The notes below the pieces were generated by a model. That model was not told the origin of the DNA, made no database searches, and saw only the letters and a list, made by a program, of their open reading frames with translations. Position numbers and translations under genes: made by a program. Shown here piece after piece: positions 1 to 8,170 of a DNA stretch of 51,453 bases (position 1 is the first letter of the stretch; every line of letters begins with the position of its first letter). This DNA comes from Microbacterium sp. 18062 (GTDB lineage Bacteria > Actinomycetota > Actinomycetes > Actinomycetales > Microbacteriaceae): assembly GCF_902706225.1 (NCBI RefSeq), contig NZ_CACSKB010000029.1, positions 1-51,453 of the forward strand, given 5' to 3'.

Positions 1-3
1 GCG

Positions 4-576
4 TCAGGCGGCGCGCCAGCACGCGACGACGTGGTCGTCGACCATGCCCGCGGACTGCATGAGCGCGTACATCGTGGTGGGCCCGACGAAGCGGAACCCG
101 CGCCGGCGGAGCTCCTTGCTCAGCGCGACCGACCCGGGGGTCGTGGCGGGCACGTCGGCGAAGTCCCGCGGGCGCGGGCCGCCCGCGGGCGGCGCGAACG
201 ACCACATCAGCGCGTCGAGCTCCCCCGGTGCCAGCTCGCGCACGAGCCGGGCGTTGCCGATCACGGCGTCGATCTTGGCGCGGTTGCGCACGATGCCCGC
301 ATCCGACATCAGCCGTGCCACATCGGCGGGGCCGAACTCCGCGACGGCGTCGGGGTCGAAGTCCGAGAAGACCTCGCGGAAGCGGGGACGCTTGCGGAGG
401 ATGGTGATCCAGCTGAGCCCCGCCTGGAAACCCTCGAGGCTCATCTTCTCGAAGAGGGCCCGGTCGCCGTGCAGCGGACGCCCCCACTCCTCGTCGTGAT
501 ACCGGAGGTACTCGGGGTCGGCCCCCACCCACGCGCAGCGCGCACGCTCGTCGAGTCCCCTCAGCACGTCGCTCAT
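4..576 (-). CDS. tag: DNA-3-methyladenine glycosylase I
   Basis: Cytoplasmic base-excision repair enzyme of the HhH superfamily that removes 3-methyladenine from alkylated DNA. The 190-residue protein matches the usual family length. It keeps the zinc-site spacing of E. coli Tag: C14 and H27 (in YHDEEWG) near the N-terminus, and H182 and C186 in DDHVVACW at the C-terminus. The core motif FEKMSLEGFQAGLSW is also typical. I chose the ATG at 574-576; the reading frame extends upstream to 642, but that extension is arginine-rich and unlike the family. The stop codon lies three bases inside the window edge, so the gene is complete. It is read alone, downstream of the acyl-CoA oxidase-like gene across a 166-base gap. 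Confidence 0.95.
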   Translation of the reverse strand: MSDVLRGLDERARCAWVGADPEYLRYHDEEWGRPLHGDRALFEKMSLEGFQAGLSWITILRKRPRFREVFSDFDPDAVAEFGPADVARLMSDAGIVRNRAKIDAVIGNARLVRELAPGELDALMWSFAPPAGGPRPRDFADVPATTPGSVALSKELRRRGFRFVGPTTMYALMQSAGMVDDHVVACWRAA

Positions 577-621
577 CCTGTCACCGTATCCCGCGACGCC
601 CGTGCGCCGCCTCGATGCACA

Positions 622-693
622 ACGGCGGGGATTCCTCGACACGCGCCGTCACCCCGGCCCGATCGCCGGAGTGTTCCACACGATCCCCGCCGT
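622..693. repeat. Inverted repeat between tag and the acyl-CoA oxidase-like gene
   Basis: ACGGCGGGGAT at 622-632 is the exact reverse complement of ATCCCCGCCGT at 683-693, with a 50-base spacer. It sits about 50 bases beyond the stop of the leftward acyl-CoA oxidase-like gene, so a terminator role is possible, but the long spacer makes this uncertain. Confidence 0.4.
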
Positions 694-742
694 CGTGTCG
701 CCGGGGCGGGTGCGCCGGGGCGCGGTCCGGGACGGGAGGGTC

Positions 743-2851
743 CTACTTCTTCTTCCTGAGGGACTTCTCCGAGACGGGGGCGTCGCCGGACGCCTGGAGC
801 GCCTGCGCGTAGGCGTGGGCCTCGTCCTGCCGAGCCTGCTCGGCGCCCGAGGCGATGGGGGCGCGCACGTGCTCGGGCGCGAAGCCCCACGCGTCCACCA
901 GATCCTGGGCGTGCGGGCGCAGGCGCGCGGACAGCCGGCCGATGTACCGCGAGACGGCACCCGCCCGCTGCGTCGAGAGGCGGCCGTTCACCAGGTACCA
1001 CGCGAGGTGCCGCTCGATCAACGAGAGACCGAACAGGTCGCGCAGCCAGGTGAGGACCTGCAGCGTGCCATCGTCGCTGATGCGGTGGATGGCGTCCGTG
1101 AAGGCCTCCCACTGCAGCAGCTCGCCGTGCGCACGGGCGGCCTCGATCAGGTCGGACTGGTTCTCGTTGAACAGCGCCGCGGCCTCGGCCGCGTTCAGCC
1201 TGCCCGCCGGGCGCAGCCGCCCCGCCACATCGGCCACCATCTGGTGCACCCGGTCGGTCAGCAGGTCGTGCTGCTGGTCCTCGCGGAGTCCGAGCTCGAC
1301 CGAGCGGGCCGTCGAGCCGAGGTCGGTCACGGACTGCCCGAGGCGGCGCAGCCCCGCCGTGTGAAACACCTTTCCCGCCGTCTGCCCGACGGCATAGCGG
1401 GCGAGGGCGGCCGCATCCTTCGTCTTGAACTGCTTCGCGTAGTCGGCGAGCAGACGCTTGCCGACCAGCTGCAGCAGCACGTTGTTGTCGCCCTCGAACG
1501 TGACGTACACGTCGAGGTCGTGGTGGAGTCCGACCAGACGGTTCTCGGCGAGGAAGCCCGCGCCGCCGCACGCCTCGCGGCACTCCTGGATCGTGTCGAG
1601 CGCGTTCCACGTGCTGAGGGGCTTGAGGGCCGCCGCGAGGGTCTCGAGATCCTCGCGGTCCTGCGAGGTGTCGTTGCGGCCGGAGAAGACGGCGTCGAAC
1701 TTCTTCAGGAACTCGTCGTGCGCGAAGGCCTGCGCGTAGACCGTCGCGAGCCGCGGCAGGAGCCGACGCTGGTGCCGGCCGTAGTCGAGCAGCACGATCT
1801 CGGGCGTGCCCGCCCCGGAATCGAACTGCCGGCGCTGGTTCGCATAGGTCGTCGCGATGTGGAGCGCGAGCGCGGCGCCGGTGGTCGCCGCGCCGTCCAG
1901 CGAGATGCGGCCCTGCACGAGGGCGCCGAGCATCGTGAAGAATCGGCGGCCGGGGCTCGGGATCTCGCTCGAGTACGAGCCGTCGGGGGCCACGTCGCCG
2001 TACCGGTTGAGCAGGTTCTCGCGCGGGACACGCACGTGGTCGAAGTGCAGCCGGCCGTTGTCGATGCCGTTCAGGCCGCCCTTCACCCCGTCGTCCTCGC
2101 CTCCGATGCCGGGCAGGAACGCGCCGTCCTCGTCGCGGATCGGCACGAAGAAGCAGTGCACACCGTAGTTGACGCCGCCGGTGATCAGCTGCGCGAACAC
2201 CGTCGCCGCGCGCCCGTGGAGTGCCGCATTGCCGAGGTAGTCCTTCCACGCTCCGCGGAAGGGCGTGTGGATGACGAACTCCTCGGTCTCCGGGTCGTAG
2301 GTCGCGGTCGTGCCGATCGCGGCGACGTCCGACCCGTGCCCGGTCTCGGTCATCGCGAAGGCGCCCGGGAGGGCCAGGGTGGCGGCGTCCTTCAGCCACC
2401 TGTCGTGGTGCTTCTTCGTGCCCAGCTGCTGGATGGCGGCGCCGAACAGGCCCCACTGCACGCCGGCCTTGATCTGGAGGCTCGGATCGGCCAGCACCAG
2501 CTCCTCGAAGCCGGCGATGTTCGCGCCGTTGTCGCCGTTGCCGCCGTACTCCTTCGGGTAGGCGCGCGCGGCCGCTCCCTTCTCGACGATGAGATGCAGC
2601 TGGCCGAGCACCCGCTCGCGCTGCTCGGCCACCGACTGCCCCTCGATGCGCCAGAACGCCGGGTCCTTGATCATCTCGCGGGCCTCGCGGCGGGTGCTCC
2701 CCCACGTGCCCAGGAGCAGGTCGGTGACCTCGGACACGTGGATGCGCGGCTCGGACGCCTCGGCGGCGGAGTGAGCGGCGGTCGGGGCGCCGCCGGCGGG
2801 CGTGCGCGGGCTGGTGGCGGGCTTCTTGGTGCGGACGACGGCGTCAGCCAT
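743..2851 (-). CDS. Acyl-CoA oxidase/dehydrogenase-like flavoenzyme
   Basis: FAD enzyme for the first beta-oxidation step. The length of 702 residues and the motifs point to the acyl-CoA oxidase branch rather than the roughly 390-residue dehydrogenases: MTETGHGSDV near residue 170, the Q-G-R-I-S-L substrate-domain segment, and CGGAGFLAENRL followed by YVTFEGDNNVLLQLV, where the Glu of TFEGD aligns with the oxidase catalytic base. The N-terminal 40 residues are Ala/Pro/Thr-rich and probably disordered. The start at 2851 is set by an AAGGG ribosome site eight bases upstream; an in-frame start at 2878 has none. The C-terminus ends in a basic RKKK tail. Whether the electron acceptor is O2 or ETF cannot be told from sequence. 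Confidence 0.88.
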   Translation of the reverse strand: MADAVVRTKKPATSPRTPAGGAPTAAHSAAEASEPRIHVSEVTDLLLGTWGSTRREAREMIKDPAFWRIEGQSVAEQRERVLGQLHLIVEKGAAARAYPKEYGGNGDNGANIAGFEELVLADPSLQIKAGVQWGLFGAAIQQLGTKKHHDRWLKDAATLALPGAFAMTETGHGSDVAAIGTTATYDPETEEFVIHTPFRGAWKDYLGNAALHGRAATVFAQLITGGVNYGVHCFFVPIRDEDGAFLPGIGGEDDGVKGGLNGIDNGRLHFDHVRVPRENLLNRYGDVAPDGSYSSEIPSPGRRFFTMLGALVQGRISLDGAATTGAALALHIATTYANQRRQFDSGAGTPEIVLLDYGRHQRRLLPRLATVYAQAFAHDEFLKKFDAVFSGRNDTSQDREDLETLAAALKPLSTWNALDTIQECREACGGAGFLAENRLVGLHHDLDVYVTFEGDNNVLLQLVGKRLLADYAKQFKTKDAAALARYAVGQTAGKVFHTAGLRRLGQSVTDLGSTARSVELGLREDQQHDLLTDRVHQMVADVAGRLRPAGRLNAAEAAALFNENQSDLIEAARAHGELLQWEAFTDAIHRISDDGTLQVLTWLRDLFGLSLIERHLAWYLVNGRLSTQRAGAVSRYIGRLSARLRPHAQDLVDAWGFAPEHVRAPIASGAEQARQDEAHAYAQALQASGDAPVSEKSLRKKK

Positions 2852-2893
2852 GGCATCACCCTTCGGTGGGAGGGACACGGGAGGTCAGTGTCG

Positions 2894-2922
2894 ACCGTAG
2901 AAGTCCCACAAGCGATGACCAA
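2894..2922 (-). promoter_or_regulatory. Promoter for the acyl-CoA oxidase-like gene
   Basis: On the minus strand TTGGTC (2917-2922) is followed by a 17-base spacer and TACGGT (2894-2899), a good sigma-70-like pair about 45 bases before the ATG at 2851. Inferred from sequence only. Confidence 0.45.
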
Positions 2923-2977
2923 GCCGGTTGGACAGGATGCACAACGCGGTCCCGGATCGTCGCGTCCTCGGCTTGTG

Positions 2978-3016
2978 CGGTCCCCACATCGACCGGCCGG
3001 CTCGATGCGGGGACCG
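2978..3016 (-). terminator. Hairpin terminator of the GH3 gene
   Basis: Arms 2978-2992 and 3002-3016 form a 15-bp stem with a 9-base loop, starting four bases beyond the glycosidase stop codon. In the minus-strand RNA the single non-Watson-Crick pair is G-U, so the stem is unbroken; in the plus-strand RNA it would be an A-C mismatch. This supports termination of the leftward transcript. There is no U-tract, as is common in actinobacteria. Confidence 0.7.
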
Positions 3017-3020
3017 GACG

Positions 3021-4820
3021 CTACAGCGAGAGACCGTGCCCGAACCGGAACAACGGGTCGGCGGTGTCGAACGGCACGTCGGGACGCGACGCCTCGACGG
3101 CGGCCATCGACCGGGGGACGTCGAAGGGCAGCCGCCCCGTCGCCGAGGCGGTGCCCGTGAGCACATCGAGCAACGCGGCCGCGCTCGCTCCCCAGCCCGC
3201 CGTCACCGCCGCGGCCGCCTCCACCACCGGGCCGAGGATCGCGGGGCGGTCCAGGAACACGTCGACGACCGTCGGCACGGATGCGGCGACCTCGGCGACA
3301 TGCGCGACGAGCTCGGCCGGGAAGTCGAGCGAGCCGGCGTGGAAGAAGCTCTCGAACGTCGACCCGCGCTCCTCGTACGGCGCCTGCAGGCGGAGGATCG
3401 CGATGTCCGCCTGCTCCGGAGACCCGACGACCTCGCCGTACGGAGCGGCGGCCTCCGCGTCGATCCCCTCGACGTACAGCTTCACGCCGCGGGCGAACGG
3501 CAGCGCCGGGCCGCCGGCGTCCGTGGTCGTGTTGCTGAGCACCGCGATCGACGCGCGCTGCGCCGCGTCGCCGGCCGCGCGGAACTCGGGCGCCCCGACG
3601 ATGCGGTCGGCGGCCTCCGCGTCGACGAACGGGTCCTCGAAGAGCCCCAGCACGAACTTCTCGCGCAGCAGCCGCCGGACCGACACGTCGAGGCGCTCCT
3701 CGGCGATCTCGCCGGAGCGCACCAGGTCGATCAGCACGTCGGTGCAGTGCTCGCCGCCGAGCTGGTCGGCACCCGCGTCGAGGATCTTCTTCACGCGCTC
3801 GTGCCGCGTGAGTCCCTCGACGCCCCACGCCCGGGCCGGGAACGGCTGGCCGAAGATCTCGCCGTCGGTGACCAGGCCCCAGTCGGTGCAGACGATGCCG
3901 TCGAAGCCGAAGCGCTCGCGCAGGAGCCCCGTCAGCACCGATCGGTTGAACCCGAATCCGACCTCCTCGTACGCGGTCCCGACGGGCATGCCGTAGTAGG
4001 GCATGATCTGGCTCGCGCCGGCCTCGAACGCCCGGGCGAACGGCTTCAGGTGCAATTCGAACGCGTCGCCCGGGTACACCTGCTCCCGCCCGTAGGGGAA
4101 GTGCGGGTCCTCGCCGTCCTTCTGCGGCCCGCCGCCCGGGAAGTGCTTGACCATCGTGGCGACGGAGCGCGGTCCGAGCTCGTCGCCCTGGAACCCGCGG
4201 ATGTAGGCCGCGCCGAGCTCGCCCGCCAGATCGGGGTCCTCCCCGAAGGTCTGCAGCGCCCGCGCCCATCGTGGCTCCGTCGCGAGATCGACCTGCGGAT
4301 GCAGGGCGACGCGGATGCCGACGGCCGTGTACTCGCGCCGGGCGATGTCGCCGAAGGCGCGCACGAGCTCGGGATCGCGGGTCGCGGCGAGACCGAGCGG
4401 CTCGGGCCACTGCGAGAAGGGACCCGCCATGATCGCTGCGCCGGGGTTCTCGCTGAACGAGTGCCGCGGATCGGTCGAGATCGTCACGGGGATGCCGAGG
4501 CGGGTGGACGCGGCGAGCTCCTGCAGCCGGTTGTGCCACCGTGCGATGGCGCCGGCGGTCGGCGCGGCCCCCAGCAGGTTGAAGTGCGACATGTGCTTGC
4601 CGTTGACGAACTCGTCGGTGGAGGGCAGGTCGAAGGTGGCGTCGGCGCCCGCCAGCTCGCCGCCCGGCCCCATGGTGATCATCGTCTGGAAGAGCAGGCC
4701 CGCCTTCTCCTCGACGGTCATCTCGTTCAGCAGCAGCTCGACGCGCTCGGCGGTGGGCAGGCTCGCGTCGAGCCAGGGCCGCTCGGCCTGAGCCGTCGCG
4801 GCGGTTGCGGTGTCGGTCAT
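3021..4820 (-). CDS. Glycoside hydrolase family 3 beta-glycosidase
   Basis: Family 3 exo-glycosidase that removes terminal sugars with retention. The 599-residue protein has the N-terminal barrel with the KHFPGGG motif (225-231) and the nucleophile aspartate D313 in the segment VCTDWG, then a C-terminal alpha/beta sandwich ending in FRFGHGLSL, which resembles the start of the usual C-terminal signature. No fibronectin-III domain follows, so it is shorter than typical beta-glucosidases, and there is no signal peptide, so it acts inside the cell on imported glycosides. An AAGGGAG site lies nine bases before the ATG. The preceding ORF fragment ends two bases upstream, so this was probably the second gene of a transporter-glycosidase operon. 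The likely regulator is the divergent TetR fusion. The exact substrate is unknown. Confidence 0.9.
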   Translation of the reverse strand: MTDTATAATAQAERPWLDASLPTAERVELLLNEMTVEEKAGLLFQTMITMGPGGELAGADATFDLPSTDEFVNGKHMSHFNLLGAAPTAGAIARWHNRLQELAASTRLGIPVTISTDPRHSFSENPGAAIMAGPFSQWPEPLGLAATRDPELVRAFGDIARREYTAVGIRVALHPQVDLATEPRWARALQTFGEDPDLAGELGAAYIRGFQGDELGPRSVATMVKHFPGGGPQKDGEDPHFPYGREQVYPGDAFELHLKPFARAFEAGASQIMPYYGMPVGTAYEEVGFGFNRSVLTGLLRERFGFDGIVCTDWGLVTDGEIFGQPFPARAWGVEGLTRHERVKKILDAGADQLGGEHCTDVLIDLVRSGEIAEERLDVSVRRLLREKFVLGLFEDPFVDAEAADRIVGAPEFRAAGDAAQRASIAVLSNTTTDAGGPALPFARGVKLYVEGIDAEAAAPYGEVVGSPEQADIAILRLQAPYEERGSTFESFFHAGSLDFPAELVAHVAEVAASVPTVVDVFLDRPAILGPVVEAAAAVTAGWGASAAALLDVLTGTASATGRLPFDVPRSMAAVEASRPDVPFDTADPLFRFGHGLSL

Positions 4821-4821
4821 G

Positions 4822-4952
4822 TCACTTCACTCCCTTGATGCGATAGACGAGCACGGCGCCGGCGAGGGCGACCAGGGCTCCGAACAGATACCGGCTGTGA
4901 AGCCGCGGGTGCCGACCAGCGCCTCGCTCGCGCCGGGTGACAGCTCCGTCAT
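4822..4952 (-). pseudogene. Remnant of a membrane transporter gene (internal deletion)
   Basis: The 5' end looks intact: GAAGGGA six bases before an ATG at 4950-4952, opening with MTELSPGASEALVGTRGF. Within about 20 codons the reading frame changes character. In the next frame the final 23 codons read RYLFGALVALAGAVLVY followed by RIKGVK and a stop two bases before the glycosidase start, which looks like the last membrane helix and cytoplasmic tail of a transporter. The simplest reading is a transporter gene next to the GH3 gene, perhaps of the sugar:cation symporter (GPH/MFS) type, that lost its middle by deletion. The original frame gives only 41 codons. The family assignment is a guess; the head-and-tail pattern is what can be seen. 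Confidence 0.5.
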
Positions 4953-5027
4953 GACATGTCCCTTCACATCAGACGCCTTCGATGCGTCGGCTGTGACACT
5001 GCGTCGACTGCACCATACACCGGAAAT

Positions 5028-5073
5028 CGACCGGCTGGTAACTATTTTCCGACCGATTGGTAACATCAATCGG
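5028..5073. promoter_or_regulatory. Candidate operator for the tandem TetR regulator
   Basis: CGACCGGCTGGTAAC (5028-5042) and CGACCGATTGGTAAC (5050-5064) are direct repeats exactly 22 bp apart, about two helical turns. The second also forms a perfect dyad, CCGATTG-7-CAATCGG (5053-5073). The block lies between the leftward glycosidase unit and the rightward regulator gene, where a TetR site would control both. On the minus strand TTACCA (5036-5041) with TATGGT further downstream could be the glycosidase promoter. Confidence 0.6.
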
Positions 5074-5126
5074 ACACGGGGGCGTTCCGGCGCGCAGCGG
5101 GCTAGCCTCGTCGGGAAGGATGCGGG

Positions 5127-6386
5127 GTGCACATGACGACCCACGCCGTGGCCGCACGCAGCGCGCGAGGCACGCGCCGACGCGCGCAGATCCTGGACGC
5201 GGCGGTGCCCCTGCTCGTCGATCCCGGCTACCGGGCGACGTCGTTGCGCGACATCGCCGCCGCGGCCGGCATCACGCACCCGGGCCTGCTGCGGCACTTC
5301 CGCGCGAAGGACGAGATCCTCCTGGCGATCGTGGAGCGCTACGAGGAGGCCAACGCGCGGTGGGCGCGGGAGCACCTGCGGGCCGAGGACGGGCTCGACT
5401 TCTCCCGCATCGCCCGCCGGAACGCCGCTCTGCCCGGGTATCTCGAGGTGTTCTCCGCGCTGGCGGGCGAGGCGACGTCTGCCCGCCACCCCGCCCACGA
5501 GCACATGCGCGAGCGGTACCGGGGCATCCGGTCGACCTTCGAGGAGGAGTTCGCGAGAGCGCAGGCCACGGACGCGGTCGGCGCCGACCGCGACGCGTTC
5601 GGCGAAGGCGTCCGACTCGCGAGCGCCTGGGACGGCCTCCAGCTGCTCGAGCTGTACGCCCCCGACCTCGTGGACACCGCGACAGCCCTCGCCCGGCACC
5701 GCGAGCTGATCCGCCGTCCCCGGGCCGCGGGCGAGCCGCGAGCCGCGCGGGACGAGGTCGCCCGCGGGATCCCGCCGCTGCGGCCTCCCGCCGACGAGGT
5801 CCCGCCGGGATACGCGGTCGGACGGGCCCGGCGTGAGCGCATCCTGAACGACGCGCGGGCGCTCTTCGCATCAGAGGGATATGCCGACACGAGCATGCGC
5901 ACGATCGCCGAGCGCGTGGGAGTGTCGAAGTCCTCCCTCTTCCACCACTTCGCGTCGAAGGAGGACCTGCTGCGCGCGATGCTCGTCGCCCGTGACGCCG
6001 AGATCGCTCGTCGCGCGACACGGAGCCCCGTCTCCTCCGCCGCCGCGATGCTGCATGACCTGCCGATCGGAGCGGCGGACAACGCGGCCGAGGCGCCGGG
6101 GCTCATCGAGGTCTACTGCGTGCTCTCGAGCGAGGCCGTGGCCGCGCGGCATCCCGCGCACGACTACTTCGCCGAACGCGTCCGGGGATCGCTGGAGACC
6201 TTCACCGCCCTGTTCCGGGCGGCTGCCGACGAAGGGGCGCTCCCCGCGCATCGCGATCCTGCGCACGAAGCGGCGTGGTTGGTCGCGCTCTGGGACGGCC
6301 TGCAGATCCAGTGGCTGTACGACCGTGACGGGATCGACGTCTCCGCGCAGCTGCGCTCCCACCTGGACGACGTGCTGCCGCGCTGA
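5127..6386 (+). CDS. Tandem fused TetR/AcrR-family regulator
   Basis: One 419-residue protein holding two complete TetR units. Unit one has its helix-turn-helix at about 18-65 (RDIAAAAGITHPGLLRHF) and a ligand domain to about 195. A Pro/Arg-rich linker (196-232) leads to unit two with its helix-turn-helix at about 235-285 (RTIAERVGVSKSSLFHHF). The ligand domains are related: EATSARHPAHEHMRERYRG in the first and EAVAARHPAHDYFAERVRG in the second, so this is an internal duplication and fusion. Normal TetR proteins are about 200 residues. GTG at 5127 has GGAAGGA six bases upstream; ATG at 5133 is an alternative. TAGCCT at 5103-5108 may be its -10. It is divergent from the GH3 gene and probably represses it in response to a sugar. 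Confidence 0.88.
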   Translation: MHMTTHAVAARSARGTRRRAQILDAAVPLLVDPGYRATSLRDIAAAAGITHPGLLRHFRAKDEILLAIVERYEEANARWAREHLRAEDGLDFSRIARRNAALPGYLEVFSALAGEATSARHPAHEHMRERYRGIRSTFEEEFARAQATDAVGADRDAFGEGVRLASAWDGLQLLELYAPDLVDTATALARHRELIRRPRAAGEPRAARDEVARGIPPLRPPADEVPPGYAVGRARRERILNDARALFASEGYADTSMRTIAERVGVSKSSLFHHFASKEDLLRAMLVARDAEIARRATRSPVSSAAAMLHDLPIGAADNAAEAPGLIEVYCVLSSEAVAARHPAHDYFAERVRGSLETFTALFRAAADEGALPAHRDPAHEAAWLVALWDGLQIQWLYDRDGIDVSAQLRSHLDDVLPR

Positions 6387-6416
6387 CGGTCGCCTCGGCG
6401 CGGACGCATGACATCC

Positions 6417-6435
6417 GTCACGGCGACATCGTGAC
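6417..6435. promoter_or_regulatory. Dyad upstream of the ABC-2 exporter operon
   Basis: GTCACG-7-CGTGAC (6417-6422 and 6430-6435) lies in the 93-base gap before the exporter genes, together with an imperfect direct repeat of GACATC-type half-sites. It may be the binding site of the response regulator encoded downstream. Position and symmetry are the only support. Confidence 0.3.
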
Positions 6436-6479
6436 AGCACCCTCCTGCGGCAGGCCCGGCGCTCGGCGAGGATCGACGC

Positions 6480-7403
6480 ATGGACGAAGAGAGACAGTCC
6501 CCGGCGATCGAGCTGGAGCACGTGGTGCGCCGTTTCGGGACCGGGACGGGCGCGGTCCGGGCCGTCGACGATGTCAGCCTGCGGATCGCGCCGGGCGAGA
6601 TCGTCGCGCTTCTCGGGCCCAACGGAGCGGGCAAGACCTCCACGATCGACGCGCTCCTCGGACTCACCGCGCCCGACGCCGGGCACGTCCGGGTGCTCGG
6701 GATGCCGCCGCGAAAGGCGGTCGACCGGGGGCTTCTGGCCGCGGTGCTGCAGACCGGCGGACTGCTGGGCGACCTGACGGTGCGCGAGACCGTGACCGTC
6801 ATCGCGGCCCTCCACCACGCCGGCAGCCGGGTGGACGACGTCCTCGAGCGCACCGACCTCGCCGGGATCGCTCGCCGACGCGTGGGCAGGTGCTCCGGCG
6901 GCGAGAGACAGCGGGTGAAGTTCGCGCTGGCGCTGCTGCCCGATCCCGACGTGCTCGTGCTGGACGAGCCGACCGCCGGCATGGACGTCACCGCACGCCG
7001 GAGGTTCTGGGACGTCATGCGCGCCGACGCCGACGCGGGGCGCACGATCGTGTTCGCGACGCACTACCTGGAGGAGGCCGAGCAGTTCGCCCGGCGGACG
7101 GTGCTGATGAGCCGGGGACGCATCGTCGCAGACGCCGACACGGCCAGCCTGCGCGCGTCCTGGGGAGGCCGCACCGTCTCGGCGACGCTTCCCCCGGGCA
7201 GCGCCCGCGCCGCCGACGACCTGGTCCGCGAGCTCCGCGAGGAAGGCCGGGCGTCCGACCTCGACGTGTCGGGGGGTCGCCTCACCGTGCGCTCGAGCGC
7301 ATCCGACGCCGTGGCCGCCCGGCTGCTGGCGGCGGGCGCCACCGACCTGGAGATCACGGCCCCCACGCTCGAGTCCGCATTCACGACGCTCACGGAGGAC
7401 TGA
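6480..7403 (+). CDS. ABC-2 type exporter ATP-binding protein
   Basis: ATPase subunit of a two-gene exporter, of the DrrA/NatA-like type that moves drugs, lipids or antibiotics outward. In 307 residues it shows Walker A GPNGAGKT (46-53), signature CSGGE (138-142), Walker B VLVLDEP (158-164) and switch histidine H195 in FATHYLEEAE. The C-terminal 90 residues are the regulatory extension usual for this subfamily. GAGGA lies eight bases before the ATG. The permease gene follows after two bases, and a sensor kinase and response regulator complete the unit, an arrangement common for envelope-stress or antimicrobial-peptide exporters. The substrate is unknown. Confidence 0.93.
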   Translation: MDEERQSPAIELEHVVRRFGTGTGAVRAVDDVSLRIAPGEIVALLGPNGAGKTSTIDALLGLTAPDAGHVRVLGMPPRKAVDRGLLAAVLQTGGLLGDLTVRETVTVIAALHHAGSRVDDVLERTDLAGIARRRVGRCSGGERQRVKFALALLPDPDVLVLDEPTAGMDVTARRRFWDVMRADADAGRTIVFATHYLEEAEQFARRTVLMSRGRIVADADTASLRASWGGRTVSATLPPGSARAADDLVRELREEGRASDLDVSGGRLTVRSSASDAVAARLLAAGATDLEITAPTLESAFTTLTED

Positions 7404-7405
7404 TC

Positions 7406-8161
7406 GTGCTCTTCTCGGCCACGTTCTACCGCATCGAGGCGATCCGCCAGCTGCGCAACCCCTATACGCTCGCGTTCACGCTCGCCATGCCCGTGGCGAT
7501 GTACCTGCTCTTCGGCGCCAGCGCGGACTACGCCTCGCTCGAGGTCGGGCACGGCAACGTCTCGTTCTACGTCATGGTGTCGATGGCCGCGTTCGGAACG
7601 GCGACGGCGATGAGCTCGCTGTGCTCGCTGGCGGCGTCCGAGGCCGGCCAGGGGTGGGGCCGGCAGCTCGCCCTGACGCCCCTGCCGGTGACCGGGTACG
7701 CGATCACCAAGGTGCTCACGGCGCTCTCCTTCGCCTCCCTGTCGGTGGCCGCGGTGTTCGCCGCGGGACTCGCCACCGGCGCCCGCGCGGACGACGGATG
7801 GCGATGGCTCGCGGCGGCGGCGATCGCCCTGGCCCTGGGCACCGTGTACGGCCTGTTCGGGCTGGGGACGGGACTCGCGTTCAACTCGGACTCGGCGGCG
7901 GCGCTCGCATCCATCTCGATCACCTTCTTCGGCTTCTTCGGGAACGTGTTCGTCCCGCTCGACGGCGTCATGCTCGAGATCGCGAAGTACACGCCGATGT
8001 ACGGCTATGTCGCCCTGGTGCGCTGGCCGCTCACGGACGGCGCGCTGCTCGCGGGCGGCTCCGACCCGCTGTGGGCCGTGCTGCTGAACGTGCTCGCGTG
8101 GACGGTCGTGTTCGCGCTGCTCGTCCGCCTGGGGGTCCTCCGCTCCCGGCGACGTCGTTAG
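7406..8161 (+). CDS. ABC-2 type exporter permease
   Basis: Membrane subunit paired with the ATPase before it. The 251-residue protein has about six hydrophobic segments: after RIEAIRQLRNPYTLAF comes TM1, and the last helix ends just before the Arg-rich C-terminal tail RSRRRR. The spacing of the helices and the conserved G-L-G-T-G-L segment near residue 150 fit the ABC2_membrane family. GTG at 7406 is the start because GGAGG lies seven bases upstream and the frame begins there, two bases after the ATPase stop, implying translational coupling. The export substrate is not predictable. Confidence 0.9.
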   Translation: MLFSATFYRIEAIRQLRNPYTLAFTLAMPVAMYLLFGASADYASLEVGHGNVSFYVMVSMAAFGTATAMSSLCSLAASEAGQGWGRQLALTPLPVTGYAITKVLTALSFASLSVAAVFAAGLATGARADDGWRWLAAAAIALALGTVYGLFGLGTGLAFNSDSAAALASISITFFGFFGNVFVPLDGVMLEIAKYTPMYGYVALVRWPLTDGALLAGGSDPLWAVLLNVLAWTVVFALLVRLGVLRSRRRR

Positions 8162-8170
8162 GCTCTGACC
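8159..8170 (+). promoter_or_regulatory. Internal leaderless-type promoter of the sensor kinase
   Basis: TAGGCT (8159-8164) is followed by six bases and then the GTG start at 8171, the geometry of leaderless transcripts in actinobacteria. It overlaps the permease stop codon. The kinase/regulator pair may therefore have a basal promoter of its own. There is no good Shine-Dalgarno sequence before that GTG. Confidence 0.45.

Noticed and set aside
6387..6479. A separate small gene between the TetR fusion and the exporter ATPase
   Set aside because: The frame there only joins the out-of-frame mirror of the ATPase; a dyad and a ribosome site explain the gap better.
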